64,000 nt of DNA, taken from contig NZ_VRKQ01000016.1 of NCBI RefSeq assembly GCF_008056315.1, positions 62,517-126,516 of the forward strand, read 5' to 3'. The DNA is from Seonamhaeicola maritimus (lineage in GTDB: Bacteria > Bacteroidota > Bacteroidia > Flavobacteriales > Flavobacteriaceae). The notes below the pieces were generated by a model, which was given only the letters and a program-made list of their open reading frames with translations, was not told the origin of the DNA and made no database searches. Positions 8,483-16,174 of this stretch are shown here, piece by piece (position 1 is the stretch's first letter; the number at the start of each line of letters is the position of its first letter). Made by a program: the position numbers and the translations under genes.

Positions 8483-8490
8483 TATCTTTG
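8483..8490 (+). promoter_or_regulatory. -7 promoter box of the DEAD-box helicase gene
   Basis: TATCTTTG matches TAnnTTTG, 20 bp before the ATG at 8511. Confidence 0.6.
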
Positions 8491-8510
8491 CCTCAAAATA
8501 AAATTTTTGA

Positions 8511-9752
8511 ATGTCATTTAAAGACTTACAATTAAACAAGCCTATTTTAAGGGCAGCAGCAGAAGCAGGTTACGATAACCCTACCTTAGTACAAGAAAAA
8601 ACCATTCCTCTAATATTAGAGAAAAAAGATGTTGTAGTTTCTGCCCAAACGGGAACAGGTAAAACAGCTGCGTTTGCCTTACCTATTCTTCAGCTATTAT
8701 TTGACAGACAAGATGCCTCTAAAAAAGGAAAGAAAATAAGAGCATTAATTGTAAGCCCTACAAGAGAGTTAGCAGTTCAAATTCAAGAAAATTTCAACAC
8801 CTACTCTACTTACACCAACTTAAGAAGTACGGTTGTTTATGGAGGTACTTCTATTGAACCCCAAAAAGATATTCTTAAAAAGGGCGTTGATATTTTAGTG
8901 GCAACACCTGGTAGACTGCTAGATTTACATAAACAAGATGTTATAAATCTTGATTATATAGAAACCTTAGTTCTAGACGAGGCAGACTTAATGCTTGATA
9001 TGGGTTTTATTGATGATGTAAATAAAATTGAACGTCTTTGTCCTAAAGAAAAACAGACATTGTTATTTTCTGCTACTATCCCTCATAAAGTTGAGCATCT
9101 AGCAAAAACTATTTTAAAGCAACCCGAACGTATTGAGGTTGCTCAAAATGCATCTACATCAAAAAATGTAAGTCAATTGCTATATTATGTTCCTAAGAGG
9201 AATAAAATTGAGTTGTGCTTGCATCTATTACGAAATACTATCAAAGGAAATATCATAATTTTCAGACGAACTAAATTTGGTGTTGACAAACTTGAAAAAA
9301 CGCTTTTCAAAAACGGATATAAGGCTGATAGCATTCACGGAGACAAAAGTCAAACTGCTAGACAAGAGGCTTTGAATAGATTTAAAAAAGGGGAGGTAAA
9401 TATTTTAATTGCTACCGATGTGGCTGCACGAGGTATTGACATTAGTGATTTAGATGCTGTAGTTAATTTTGATCTACCCAATATACCTGAAACCTATGTG
9501 CACAGAATAGGAAGAACCGCCAGAGCGGGAAAAATAGGTAAGGCGTACTCACTTTGTTCCGCCGATGAAAAGAATTATATAAAAACCATTCAGCAACTTA
9601 TCCAATTACAGCTTGATATTGTTGAAGATCACCCTTATCCATTAGACCCTAAAGTGAAACCAATCATTCATAAGTCGAAAAAAACAGGTAGTAAGCATAA
9701 AAAAGGACGTAAAAGTGTTGCTTCTAAGAAGAAGAAAAAACGCTGGTATTAA
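8511..9752 (+). CDS. DEAD-box ATP-dependent RNA helicase
   Basis: A 413-residue RNA helicase. All core motifs are present: Walker A AQTGTGKT (45-52), PTRELA, ATPGR, DEAD (156-159), SAT, then the second RecA domain with VAARGIDI and HRIGRTARAG. The last 30 residues are a Lys-rich tail (KKTGSKHKKGRKSVASKKKKK) that probably binds RNA. It belongs to the RhlE/CshA-like group and should remodel RNA in ribosome assembly or mRNA decay. The cupin gene starts 3 bp after it, so they are co-transcribed. Confidence 0.95.
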   Translation: MSFKDLQLNKPILRAAAEAGYDNPTLVQEKTIPLILEKKDVVVSAQTGTGKTAAFALPILQLLFDRQDASKKGKKIRALIVSPTRELAVQIQENFNTYSTYTNLRSTVVYGGTSIEPQKDILKKGVDILVATPGRLLDLHKQDVINLDYIETLVLDEADLMLDMGFIDDVNKIERLCPKEKQTLLFSATIPHKVEHLAKTILKQPERIEVAQNASTSKNVSQLLYYVPKRNKIELCLHLLRNTIKGNIIIFRRTKFGVDKLEKTLFKNGYKADSIHGDKSQTARQEALNRFKKGEVNILIATDVAARGIDISDLDAVVNFDLPNIPETYVHRIGRTARAGKIGKAYSLCSADEKNYIKTIQQLIQLQLDIVEDHPYPLDPKVKPIIHKSKKTGSKHKKGRKSVASKKKKKRWY

Positions 9753-9754
9753 TT

Positions 9755-10258
9755 ATGACGGAAGCCGAAAACATAGCAAAAAAGCTTAATATGCAACCAC
9801 ACCCAGAAGGTGGTTATTATAAAGAAACTTATAGAAGTGAAGGCTTTATAAGTGAAGCTAGTTTAGATGATGACATTTCAGGAAGTCGCAATTATTCAAC
9901 AGGAATCTACTTTATGTTAACTTCAGATACTTTTTCAGCATTCCACAGAATTAAACAAGATGAAATGTGGCATTTTTACAAAGGTGCTCCTTTAAAACTT
10001 CATATCATTTCAAAAAGTGGTGATTATTCTAATGTAATAATTGGTAATGATATTGAAAAAGGAGAAACACCTCAATTTACTGTAAAATCAAGAGATTGGT
10101 TTGCTTCAGAAGTCATAGGTAAAAACAACTATTCCTTAGTAGGATGTACCGTTTCGCCTGGATTCGATTTTAGAGATTTTGAACTTCCAGAGAGAGACTT
10201 TTTAATTTCAAAATTCCCTCAGCATTCAGAAATCATTACAAAACTTACAAGAATTTAA
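9755..10258 (+). CDS. Cupin domain protein (DUF985 family)
   Basis: A 167-residue cupin-like protein. It begins MTEAENIAKKLNMQPHPEGGYYKETYRS, the DUF985 signature, and continues through FHRIKQDEMWHFYKGAPL to TVSPGFDFRDFEL near the end. Members form a beta-barrel sugar- or metal-binding fold; no enzyme activity is firmly known. The ATG is 3 bp after the helicase stop, so the two genes share a transcript, with no obvious functional link. It converges on the anti-sigma gene, whose stop lies 2 bp away. Confidence 0.9.
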   Translation: MTEAENIAKKLNMQPHPEGGYYKETYRSEGFISEASLDDDISGSRNYSTGIYFMLTSDTFSAFHRIKQDEMWHFYKGAPLKLHIISKSGDYSNVIIGNDIEKGETPQFTVKSRDWFASEVIGKNNYSLVGCTVSPGFDFRDFELPERDFLISKFPQHSEIITKLTRI

Positions 10259-10260
10259 TT

Positions 10261-10665
10261 TTACTCAAATCTTTTATTAAAATGGTATTTCAAATATGGT
10301 ATTTGAATACTAAACATTAAGCCGAAGAGCAACATTGCATAGACAAATAATTTAGGCATTTTAAAATTAGACAAAGCACTTATAATTTTGTTATCGTATA
10401 ATACACTAAAATCAATTGTGCCTAACCAAGAAGGAGAAGTGCCTCCATCATACATAACAAATACGACCAAAGCAACAGAGATTACAAAAATAAGTGTCCA
10501 ACCCCATTTAGAAATTAAAGGTTTGTAAGTAATACTGGTTGTGTTTAAACCAGAAATCTGATTCATAACTGATACTGTAAAATCTACCGAAGGTGTTTCA
10601 AGTGAAGATTCCTTTATAACTTTATTAGTTAAATCATCCAAATATTTGTCTGTCTCATTATTCAT
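10261..10665 (-). CDS. Probable membrane anti-sigma factor
   Basis: A protein of about 134 residues with a soluble N-terminal part (about 75 residues) and two membrane segments, WGWTLIFVISVALVVFVMY and LFVYAMLLFGLMFSIQI. I do not recognise the family. Its gene directly follows an ECF sigma gene: the chosen ATG at 10665 lies inside the sigma stop region (ATGAATAA overlap), and a TTG at 10674 is possible but less likely. A cytoplasmic N-terminus plus membrane anchor beside a sigma factor is the layout of an anti-sigma factor. That role is inferred from position and topology. Confidence 0.7.
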   Translation of the reverse strand: MNNETDKYLDDLTNKVIKESSLETPSVDFTVSVMNQISGLNTTSITYKPLISKWGWTLIFVISVALVVFVMYDGGTSPSWLGTIDFSVLYDNKIISALSNFKMPKLFVYAMLLFGLMFSIQIPYLKYHFNKRFE

Positions 10666-11233
10666 AATTCTCAATTATTTCTGGTTCTAACTGATTCTGC
10701 AAAATTTTTGCTAACCTTTTTCGACTTCTAAATAGTTTTACTTTTACATTGTTAGGGGTCAATCCCATTGCAACAGAAATTTCCTCTAAAGTTTGTTCTT
10801 CAAAATAATATAAAGTTAATAAAAAACTGTCATCTGCCGATAACAAACTTATACACTTTTGAATAGCTAGTTGCTTCTCTTTATTTTCTATGATATCCAA
10901 AGCATTACCCAGTGTTTTTATGTGTTGCTCTGTGTACTCATCTATAGCCACATTGTTTATATACTTTTTGTTTTTCTTTAACCTATCTAAACTTGTATTA
11001 TAAGCTATTCTATAGACCCATGTTGAAAATTTAGAATCGCCTTTAAACTTATTCAACGACTTATACATTTTAATAAAAGTATCTTGTGCTACCTCCTCTG
11101 CTTCTTCTCTATTCTTCAACATTCGCAAAGTCAAAGTAAATACCATATTCTTGTACCTATTCACCAAAGAGGTAAAAGCATTAGCATCTCCATCTAGTAC
11201 AAGATTGATATAATGTTGATCGTTAGTGGTCAT
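10658..11233 (-). CDS. ECF RNA polymerase sigma factor
   Basis: A 191-residue sigma-70 factor with only regions 2 and 4. Region 2 (about 20-90) includes AEEVAQDTFIKMYKSL and FSTWVYRIAYNTSLDRLKK, for -10 recognition and core binding. Region 4 (about 130-180) includes EEISVAMGLTPNNVKVKLFRSRKRL, for -35 recognition. It overlaps the putative anti-sigma gene. Its upstream region has GTAACC-N16-CGTC, mirrored by the same element in front of the divergent DUF6249 gene, so it very probably drives both. The predicted transcript start is only about 5 nt before the ATG. Confidence 0.95.
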   Translation of the reverse strand: MTTNDQHYINLVLDGDANAFTSLVNRYKNMVFTLTLRMLKNREEAEEVAQDTFIKMYKSLNKFKGDSKFSTWVYRIAYNTSLDRLKKNKKYINNVAIDEYTEQHIKTLGNALDIIENKEKQLAIQKCISLLSADDSFLLTLYYFEEQTLEEISVAMGLTPNNVKVKLFRSRKRLAKILQNQLEPEIIENYE

Positions 11234-11244
11234 TTTGTTAGTAA

Positions 11245-11270
11245 GACGACACTAAAGTAGTTTAGGTTAC
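11245..11270 (-). promoter_or_regulatory. ECF-type promoter of the sigma operon
   Basis: On the minus strand GTAACC (11270-11265) is followed after exactly 16 nt by CGTC (11248-11245), a classic ECF -35/-10 pair. The start codon is at 11233. Confidence 0.75.
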
Positions 11271-11296
11271 ATGATGAAAAAAATATTTAAAAAAGT

Positions 11297-11322
11297 GTAA
11301 CCTAATTTAAAGAGCCATCGTC
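11297..11322 (+). promoter_or_regulatory. ECF-type promoter of the DUF6249 gene
   Basis: GTAACC (11297-11302), 16 nt, then CGTC (11319-11322). Sequence and spacing match the sigma operon promoter; the bases after GTAACC (TAA) are also shared. Confidence 0.75.
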
Positions 11323-11368
11323 ATAAGGTATGAACACATTAAAAATAATCAATTAAAAGCAAACAATT

Positions 11369-11707
11369 ATGGAAGCAGTTATAGTATTTATAATCTTCGG
11401 AACAATATTCGGAATGGTGTATTTATATTTCTCAACAAGAAATAAAGAGCGTTTAGCTCTAATAGAAAAAGGTGCAGATGCAAGTATTTTTGTAAAAGGA
11501 AAAACACAAGCTGCTCCAATTTGGAAAATTTTAATTCTAAATGTTGCCCTATTATTAATAGGAGTTGGTGCTGGAATTTTTATTTCAGGCTTACTAATTA
11601 TGGCTGGAATAGATGAAGATTTTGCTCAACCAGGAGCTATATTAATGACTGCTGGTATTGCTCTGTTTATTGGTTTCAACTTGACCAAAAACTTAGATAA
11701 AGAATAG
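11369..11707 (+). CDS. DUF6249 family membrane protein
   Basis: A 112-residue membrane protein. The first segment (residues 3-21, VIVFIIFGTIFGMVYLYFS) is followed by RNKERLALIEKGADASIF, the signature of the DUF6249 family, then two further hydrophobic stretches (about 52-75 and 88-105). The function is unknown. It is divergent from an ECF sigma operon and carries the same ECF promoter, so it is a likely member of that regulon, possibly an envelope stress effector or part of the feedback loop. Confidence 0.85.
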   Translation: MEAVIVFIIFGTIFGMVYLYFSTRNKERLALIEKGADASIFVKGKTQAAPIWKILILNVALLLIGVGAGIFISGLLIMAGIDEDFAQPGAILMTAGIALFIGFNLTKNLDKE

Positions 11708-11736
11708 CTGACTTAATCAATCAAAAAGCGCAGAAA

Positions 11737-11768
11737 CCTGCTTTCTTTTTAGGAAGCAGGCTTTTTAT
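11737..11768 (+). terminator. Intrinsic terminator after the DUF6249 gene
   Basis: CCTGCTTTC pairs with GGAAGCAGG (11752-11760) around a T-rich loop, followed by CTTTTTATT. Confidence 0.75.
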
Positions 11769-12433
11769 TCTATAGGGAAATCAAAATAAGTATTAGGAAA
11801 GGGTTCATTTTTCAATGTAAAATGCCACCATTCTTTAGGGTAGTTTTTAAACCCGTATTTAGCCATAACTTCTTGTAATAGTAGCCTATTCGCTTTTTGT
11901 TTTACAGTAATCCCATCAAAATTCACCCAAGATTCTACACCAAAAAAATCATAGACACTTCCCATATCAATAGCTTTACCAGTATTAGCATCAATAATTG
12001 TGAGGTCAACCGTACTGCCTTTGCTATGTCCAGATCTTGCTGCTATATATTCCTCTTTTAATAGATTTAACTTGTCAACATCAGGATAAAAAGTCGATTT
12101 ATTAATAGTATCATCTAAATCTTTAGCCCAACTTATAAAATGATTCACAGCTCTTTGTGGTCTGTAACCATCATAAACTTTTAAGCAAAGATTCTGGTTT
12201 TGCAAATCTTCATGTACAAGTTTTAAAGCACCAGCAGTCTCCTTTGTTAAAATTAATTTATTAGAATTATATCCATCTATCCTCTTCCCAACAAAATTGT
12301 TTTTTGTAAAATATCTTAATTCAATTTCTAAATCTGGAATCACATCACTTACATGGACAAACCCCTCAGGTAATTGTCCAAAGCAACATGCACTACAAAA
12401 AATTAAAAGATATTTAATTAATATTTTCAGCAT
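11765..12433 (-). CDS. D-Ala-D-Ala dipeptidase (VanX/DdpX type, peptidase M15D)
   Basis: A 222-residue exported zinc peptidase. After a signal peptide (to about residue 19, CCFGQ) the M15D signature is complete: His136 and Asp143 in SGHSKGSTVDLT and His204 in EWWHF are the zinc ligands, and Glu201 is the catalytic base. The conserved arginine is in YDGYRPQRA. It should cleave D-alanyl-D-alanine released from peptidoglycan. There is no vanA/vanH partner here, so it is a recycling enzyme and not a vancomycin-resistance locus. A terminator and candidate small RNA lie between it and its upstream region. Confidence 0.92.
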   Translation of the reverse strand: MLKILIKYLLIFCSACCFGQLPEGFVHVSDVIPDLEIELRYFTKNNFVGKRIDGYNSNKLILTKETAGALKLVHEDLQNQNLCLKVYDGYRPQRAVNHFISWAKDLDDTINKSTFYPDVDKLNLLKEEYIAARSGHSKGSTVDLTIIDANTGKAIDMGSVYDFFGVESWVNFDGITVKQKANRLLLQEVMAKYGFKNYPKEWWHFTLKNEPFPNTYFDFPIE

Positions 12434-12473
12434 GAAGCTAATTTAGATAAAAAATTGTGAAAATATTGAGCAC

Positions 12474-12501
12474 AAAAAAACCGAGTTCCCTCAAACTCGG
12501 T
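12474..12501 (-). terminator. Minus-strand terminator upstream of the VanX-like gene
   Basis: ACCGAGTT/AACTCGGT arms (12480-12487, 12494-12501) with a 6-nt loop are followed on the minus strand by seven T. No annotated gene ends here, so it must end an unannotated transcript or act as an attenuator. Confidence 0.8.
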
Positions 12502-12615
12502 CTTTCCTTAATTTGCTTTTTTATTACGAAGTTAGATTTGGGGTTTCCACATCAACAACATAATGCAAATATTAATTAATTAATCCATTGAACTAAAAAG
12601 TATGTTATTTAGTAC
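12474..12615 (-). ncRNA. Candidate small RNA (or attenuated leader) under a repeat-array promoter
   Basis: On the minus strand a -7 box TACTTTTG (12627-12620) is followed by about 140 nt without a real gene, ending in the strong terminator at 12474-12501. The only ORF inside is nine codons long. Directly upstream of the promoter lies a four-copy operator array also found at two other loci. The layout fits a regulated small RNA, or a leader that attenuates the VanX-like gene starting at 12433. Confidence 0.45.
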
Positions 12616-12619
12616 ACTT

Positions 12620-12627
12620 CAAAAGTA
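12620..12627 (-). promoter_or_regulatory. -7 promoter box on the minus strand
   Basis: TACTTTTG on the minus strand matches TAnnTTTG. It begins 32 bp after the start of the nearest array motif, close to the 33 bp seen at the 19.2 kb array. Confidence 0.5.
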
Positions 12628-12647
12628 AAATATAAATTGGAATTAAA

Positions 12648-12730
12648 CGATAAAAAACATTATTAATCGATGAAATACATTTAATTTTAACATTTATAGA
12701 TGAAAAGCACGTAAATATCGATAAAATGAA
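12648..12730 (-). promoter_or_regulatory. Operator array A: four copies of a TGTATTTYRTCG-like motif
   Basis: Read on the minus strand the copies are TTCATTTTATCG (12730-12719), TGCTTTTCATCT (12709-12698), TGTATTTCATCG (12679-12668) and TGTTTTTTATCG (12659-12648). Start-to-start spacing is 21, 30 and 20 bp. Same motif as arrays B and C. Confidence 0.6.
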
Positions 12731-12991
12731 ACTCAAAGCAACGTCTACTTACTCCAAAAAACCACTAAAATTTAGAAATTGTCCAAAAGCTAGTAAAACT
12801 GCACAAACTAAAGGTTTCCCTTAAAATGAATACTATTGCTTGCTTACAAACCCAATAACCACACTTCATAACCTACATGATATCAATTAATTAAACATTT
12901 CAAAGTAAATATTAACATCTTATCGTAATTTAGTAAAGAGTTCATAGCATAAGTTTTATATTACACTCAGTTTTAACCAAATCGTGTAATA

Positions 12992-13708
12992 ATGAAACTA
13001 TTCTACCTACTAGTTTTCGCACTTTTGTTGCAATCTACTTCGCTATTTTCACAAGAATTTATTATTGGTGTTAATGGAGGTTTAAATAATAATGCCATTG
13101 GTGACATTAATTCTAGAGGAGGCTCTATTGCAGCAGGACAACCAGACGAAGTTTTTAGTCCAAATAAAGAAATAGGTTATCAATTAGGAGGCTATTTTAT
13201 GGCTGAATTTGGTAAATTCTTTATAAGACCAGAATTAAATTATGTTTCTTTGAAGAATAATTATGATTGGCCAACAAAGCAAGCAAAATGGAAATCTTCA
13301 AAAATTGAGTTTCCTATTTTACTTGGTGTTGAAATTTTTGACCCTGTCTCAATTTATGCTGGTCCAAGTTTTAACTTCCATGACGAAACTATATTAGACG
13401 GTGTTCAAGTGACATCATTTAGTGATGGTGGACCAGATTTAGAAGACAAAACTATTAGTCTTAATTTCGGAATAATGATGAGATACAATAGGTTCGGAAT
13501 TGATTTAAGATACGAAATGGCCAACAAGGAAACAGAAGAAGAACTTTTAGATATTAATAGGTCTGCCTACGGTGTTAATTTAGCTGACCTAAGATCCTAT
13601 AAACCAAATATGTTAAGACTTAGTGTGTCTATTGACATTTTTAGAACAGATGGCACCAGTCTAGCCGATTTGTTTAAAAGTGATAAAAATTGTGGTTGTC
13701 CCTATTAA
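12992..13708 (+). CDS. Outer-membrane beta-barrel protein (porin-like, PorT-type)
   Basis: A 238-residue protein with a signal peptide ending TSLFSQ (about residue 21). The rest alternates short amphipathic strands with Gly/Asn turns (FIIGVNGGLNNNAIGD, YQLGGYFMAEFGKFFIRPELNYVS, ILLGVEIFDPVSIYAGPSFNF), as in the outer-membrane barrel family common in Bacteroidetes. It probably sits in the outer membrane with eight or so strands. Near the C-terminus a Cys pair (NCGCPY) follows the last strand. The exact role is unknown. Confidence 0.8.
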   Translation: MKLFYLLVFALLLQSTSLFSQEFIIGVNGGLNNNAIGDINSRGGSIAAGQPDEVFSPNKEIGYQLGGYFMAEFGKFFIRPELNYVSLKNNYDWPTKQAKWKSSKIEFPILLGVEIFDPVSIYAGPSFNFHDETILDGVQVTSFSDGGPDLEDKTISLNFGIMMRYNRFGIDLRYEMANKETEEELLDINRSAYGVNLADLRSYKPNMLRLSVSIDIFRTDGTSLADLFKSDKNCGCPY

Positions 13709-13722
13709 AAATACTTGACAAT

Positions 13723-13754
13723 AAAAAAAAGCATCTGAAAAGATGCTTTTTTTA
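13723..13754 (+). terminator. Intrinsic terminator after the barrel-protein gene
   Basis: GCATCT/AGATGC (13731-13736, 13741-13746) with a GAAA loop, flanked by A8 and T7. It can work on both strands. Confidence 0.85.
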
Positions 13755-13926
13755 CTAACTAACCAACCAAAAATATGAATTACAATTACTAAGTTTAAAG
13801 TAACCACTCAATAAACTTTATAATAATTGAATGCTACTTTCTATTGAACAATCATCGTGCCAAACTTTAAAACCATCTACTTTTATTTTATTTATCTTGC
13901 ATCTTTTACATATTAATTCTATTTAA

Positions 13927-15231
13927 ATGGAGAACCAACCCTTATTTACCGATGACACTATAGTTTTTGGACTTTTAATGCTCACTTTAGGTTTTGTTTT
14001 TTATACATCCTCAAGTCAAAATTCATTTTGGAAAAAATTCTATAAATACATTCCGGCTCTGTTAATGGCTTATATGCTTCCTGGTGCATTAACAACTTTT
14101 GGTATTATAGCTCCTGAATGGACTTCAATAAATCCCTCTGGAGAAATTGTTGAGCATAAGTCTCAAGCCTATTATATAGCTAGTCGGTTTATGTTGCCTG
14201 CAGCATTGGTTTTAATGACTTTAAGTATAGATTTAAAAGCCATTTATAACCTAGGTTCAAAAGCTTTAATAATGTTTTTAACTGGTACCGTAGGTGTAAT
14301 AATTGGAGGCCCAATTGCTATTTTGTTAATATCTATGGTTTCTCCTGAGACCGTTGGAGGAGCTGGTCCTGATGCTGTATGGAGAGGGTTAGCAACTTTA
14401 GCTGGAAGTTGGATTGGTGGTGGAGCTAATCAGGCAGCAATGCTTGAAATATATAAATTTAATACTGATAACTACGCAGGCATGGTTATAGTAGATATAG
14501 TTGTTGCAAATATTTGGATGGCTATATTATTACTAGGTATTGGTAAATCTGAAAAAATAGATAAGTGGTTAAAGGCTGATACCTCGGCAATTGAAGCTTT
14601 AAAGGAAAAGGTATCCTCATATGCCGCAAAAATATCTAGAAACCCAACATTAAGCGACCTGATGATTATTCTAGGCATAGCTTTTACCGTTGTTGGTATT
14701 GCCCACTTTGGAGCAAATAATATTTCGGCCTTTTTAAAGTCCAATTTCGATGCTGTTAGAGATACATCCTCCGCCATGTCTTCATTCGGGTCTCAATTCT
14801 TCTGGATGATTACCATTGCAACAATGTTAGGTATATTATTATCCTTCACAAAACTCAGAAAGTATGAAGGGGCTGGAGCTAGTAAAATAGGTAGCGTTTT
14901 CATATATATTCTTGTAGCTAGTATAGGTATGAAAATGGATCTTACTAAAATTGTTGAAAACCCAGGTTTAATATTTGTTGGGTTAGTTTGGATGGCAATT
15001 CATGTTGGACTCCTATTTCTAGTAGCAAAAATTATAAAAGCACCATATTTTTTCTTAGCAGTTGGTAGTAAAGCAAATATTGGTGGAGCAGCTTCAGCTC
15101 CAGTAGTTGCAGCTGCTTTTCATCCATCATTGGCCACTGTAGGAGTTCTTTTGGCAGTTTTTGGATATGTTGTAGGAACGTATGGTGCAATGCTTTGTGC
15201 TGAGTTAATGAAAATTGCTGCTGGAGGTTAG
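13927..15231 (+). CDS. DUF819 family membrane protein
   Basis: A 434-residue integral membrane protein with about eleven hydrophobic segments. Diagnostic stretches are LATLAGSWIGGGANQAAM in the first half and VGSKANIGGAASAPVVAAAF in the second, two related gating-like motifs that suggest two inverted repeats, as in secondary transporters. DUF819 (YjcL-like) proteins are thought to be transporters, substrate unknown. Start is ATG at 13927. It is followed 47 bp later by a lipoprotein gene in the same direction, with a possible shared transcript. Confidence 0.87.
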   Translation: MENQPLFTDDTIVFGLLMLTLGFVFYTSSSQNSFWKKFYKYIPALLMAYMLPGALTTFGIIAPEWTSINPSGEIVEHKSQAYYIASRFMLPAALVLMTLSIDLKAIYNLGSKALIMFLTGTVGVIIGGPIAILLISMVSPETVGGAGPDAVWRGLATLAGSWIGGGANQAAMLEIYKFNTDNYAGMVIVDIVVANIWMAILLLGIGKSEKIDKWLKADTSAIEALKEKVSSYAAKISRNPTLSDLMIILGIAFTVVGIAHFGANNISAFLKSNFDAVRDTSSAMSSFGSQFFWMITIATMLGILLSFTKLRKYEGAGASKIGSVFIYILVASIGMKMDLTKIVENPGLIFVGLVWMAIHVGLLFLVAKIIKAPYFFLAVGSKANIGGAASAPVVAAAFHPSLATVGVLLAVFGYVVGTYGAMLCAELMKIAAGG

Positions 15232-15278
15232 TATTTCTTTAATAATTATAAGATATTTGCCCTCAAATAAAATTTTAC

Positions 15279-15974
15279 ATGAAAAAAATTGCACTTCTAT
15301 TTATAGCATTATTTATCATTGCCTGTGGCGAAGAAAAGCACGATTTAGTTGTTAAAACACACATCAAAGGATTAAAAAAAGGAACCGTATATTTAAAAAA
15401 GGTTATTGATACATCTTTGGTTACTGTAGATTCTATGGTTGTTAATGGGAATCCGCAATTTGAATTATATAGTGATTTAGAATCACCTGAAGTTTTCTTT
15501 TTATATCTAGACAAGAATAGTAGTGAAGAAGATAGAATTACTTTCTTTGCCGATAAAGGCATTACAGAAATAAATACTACTCTTAAAAGGTTTGTTTTTG
15601 ATGCTGAGATTAACGGAAGTGAACAGCAAAAGACTTTAGAAGAATACAGAACGGTTATATCAAAATTAAATACAAGAAATTTAGAAATAATAAAAGAAAA
15701 TTTTGAAGCACAAAAAGATAGAGATACAGCAAAATTAAGTGCTCTTGAAAAAGAACGTGAAGGTGCATTAAGACGAAAATATTTGTTTACGGTAAATTTT
15801 GCACTTAATAATAAAGATAGCGAAGTAGCTCCTTATTTGGCACTTACCGAAGTCTACAATGCTAAAGTTAATTTACTGGATACAATTAACAATTCTCTTA
15901 CACCAAAGGTAAAGGAATCTAAATACGGAAAACAACTAAATAATTTTATTAAAGAAATAAAAGAAAAGGAATAA
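15279..15974 (+). CDS. DUF4369-type lipoprotein
   Basis: A 231-residue exported lipoprotein. The signal ends FIIAC, so Cys16 should carry lipid. The domain that follows (KGTVYLKKVIDTSLVTVDSM, residues about 30-115) is the DUF4369 fold, which in Bacteroidetes usually stands before a thioredoxin-like domain; here the thioredoxin part is missing and the C-terminal half is a predicted helical, charged region. It may be a shortened relative of those thiol-disulfide proteins. The function is unknown. Confidence 0.78.
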   Translation: MKKIALLFIALFIIACGEEKHDLVVKTHIKGLKKGTVYLKKVIDTSLVTVDSMVVNGNPQFELYSDLESPEVFFLYLDKNSSEEDRITFFADKGITEINTTLKRFVFDAEINGSEQQKTLEEYRTVISKLNTRNLEIIKENFEAQKDRDTAKLSALEKEREGALRRKYLFTVNFALNNKDSEVAPYLALTEVYNAKVNLLDTINNSLTPKVKESKYGKQLNNFIKEIKEKE

Positions 15975-16001
15975 GCTAAATATTCCTCTTTTAAGATATC
16001 C

Positions 16002-16034
16002 AAAAAGCCTTTCATATCTGAAAGGCTTTTTTTG
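16002..16034. terminator. Bidirectional terminator
   Basis: AAAAAGCCTTTC (16002-16013) pairs with GAAAGGCTTTTTTT around a 6-nt loop. It serves the DUF4369 gene on the plus strand and the tRNA-Thr transcript on the minus strand. Confidence 0.85.
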
Positions 16035-16039
16035 TTTTG

Positions 16040-16113
16040 AGCCGATGGAGGGACTCGAACCCACGACCTGCTGATTACAAATCAGCTGCTCTAGCCAGCT
16101 GAGCTACATCGGC
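16040..16113 (-). tRNA. tRNA-Thr (anticodon UGU), copy 1
   Basis: A 74-nt tRNA on the minus strand. The acceptor arm GCCGATG pairs with CATCGGC, the D arm is AGCTCAGCTGGCTAGAGC, the anticodon loop is TTTGTAA with anticodon TGT, and the T arm contains GTGGGTTCGAGTCCC. No CCA is encoded. The mature region is identical to the tRNA at 33058-33131, and the bases before both genes (GGCG with a T run on the plus strand) are also alike. Confidence 0.97.
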
Positions 16114-16174
16114 GTTTTTAACGGGTGCAAATATAACAGCAAAATTATAATTTGCAAGTACTCCGATAAAAAAA

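Larger units (their letters stand above)
12434..12991. other. 558-bp intergenic region with sRNA candidate and operator array
   Basis: The stretch between the VanX-like gene and the barrel-protein gene holds, left to right: a minus-strand terminator, the candidate small RNA, its -7 box (12620-12627), a four-copy motif array (12648-12730), and about 260 bp of AT-rich sequence before the next start. A 32-codon ORF (12726-12824, plus) is visible but overlaps the last array copy and has no other support. Confidence 0.7.

Noticed and set aside
11765-12433. VanX-like gene as part of a vancomycin-resistance cluster
   Set aside because: No vanA, vanH, vanR or vanS homologue is nearby; the neighbours are a sigma circuit and an outer-membrane protein. 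A peptidoglycan recycling role is more likely.
12648-12730. Array of short repeats as a CRISPR remnant
   Set aside because: Repeats are only 12 bp and degenerate, spacing is 20-30 bp by helical turns, and no cas genes are present.
12726-12824. A 32-codon ORF beginning MKLKATSTYSKKP
   Set aside because: It overlaps the last copy of operator array A, has no promoter box upstream and no known family. Kept as intergenic.
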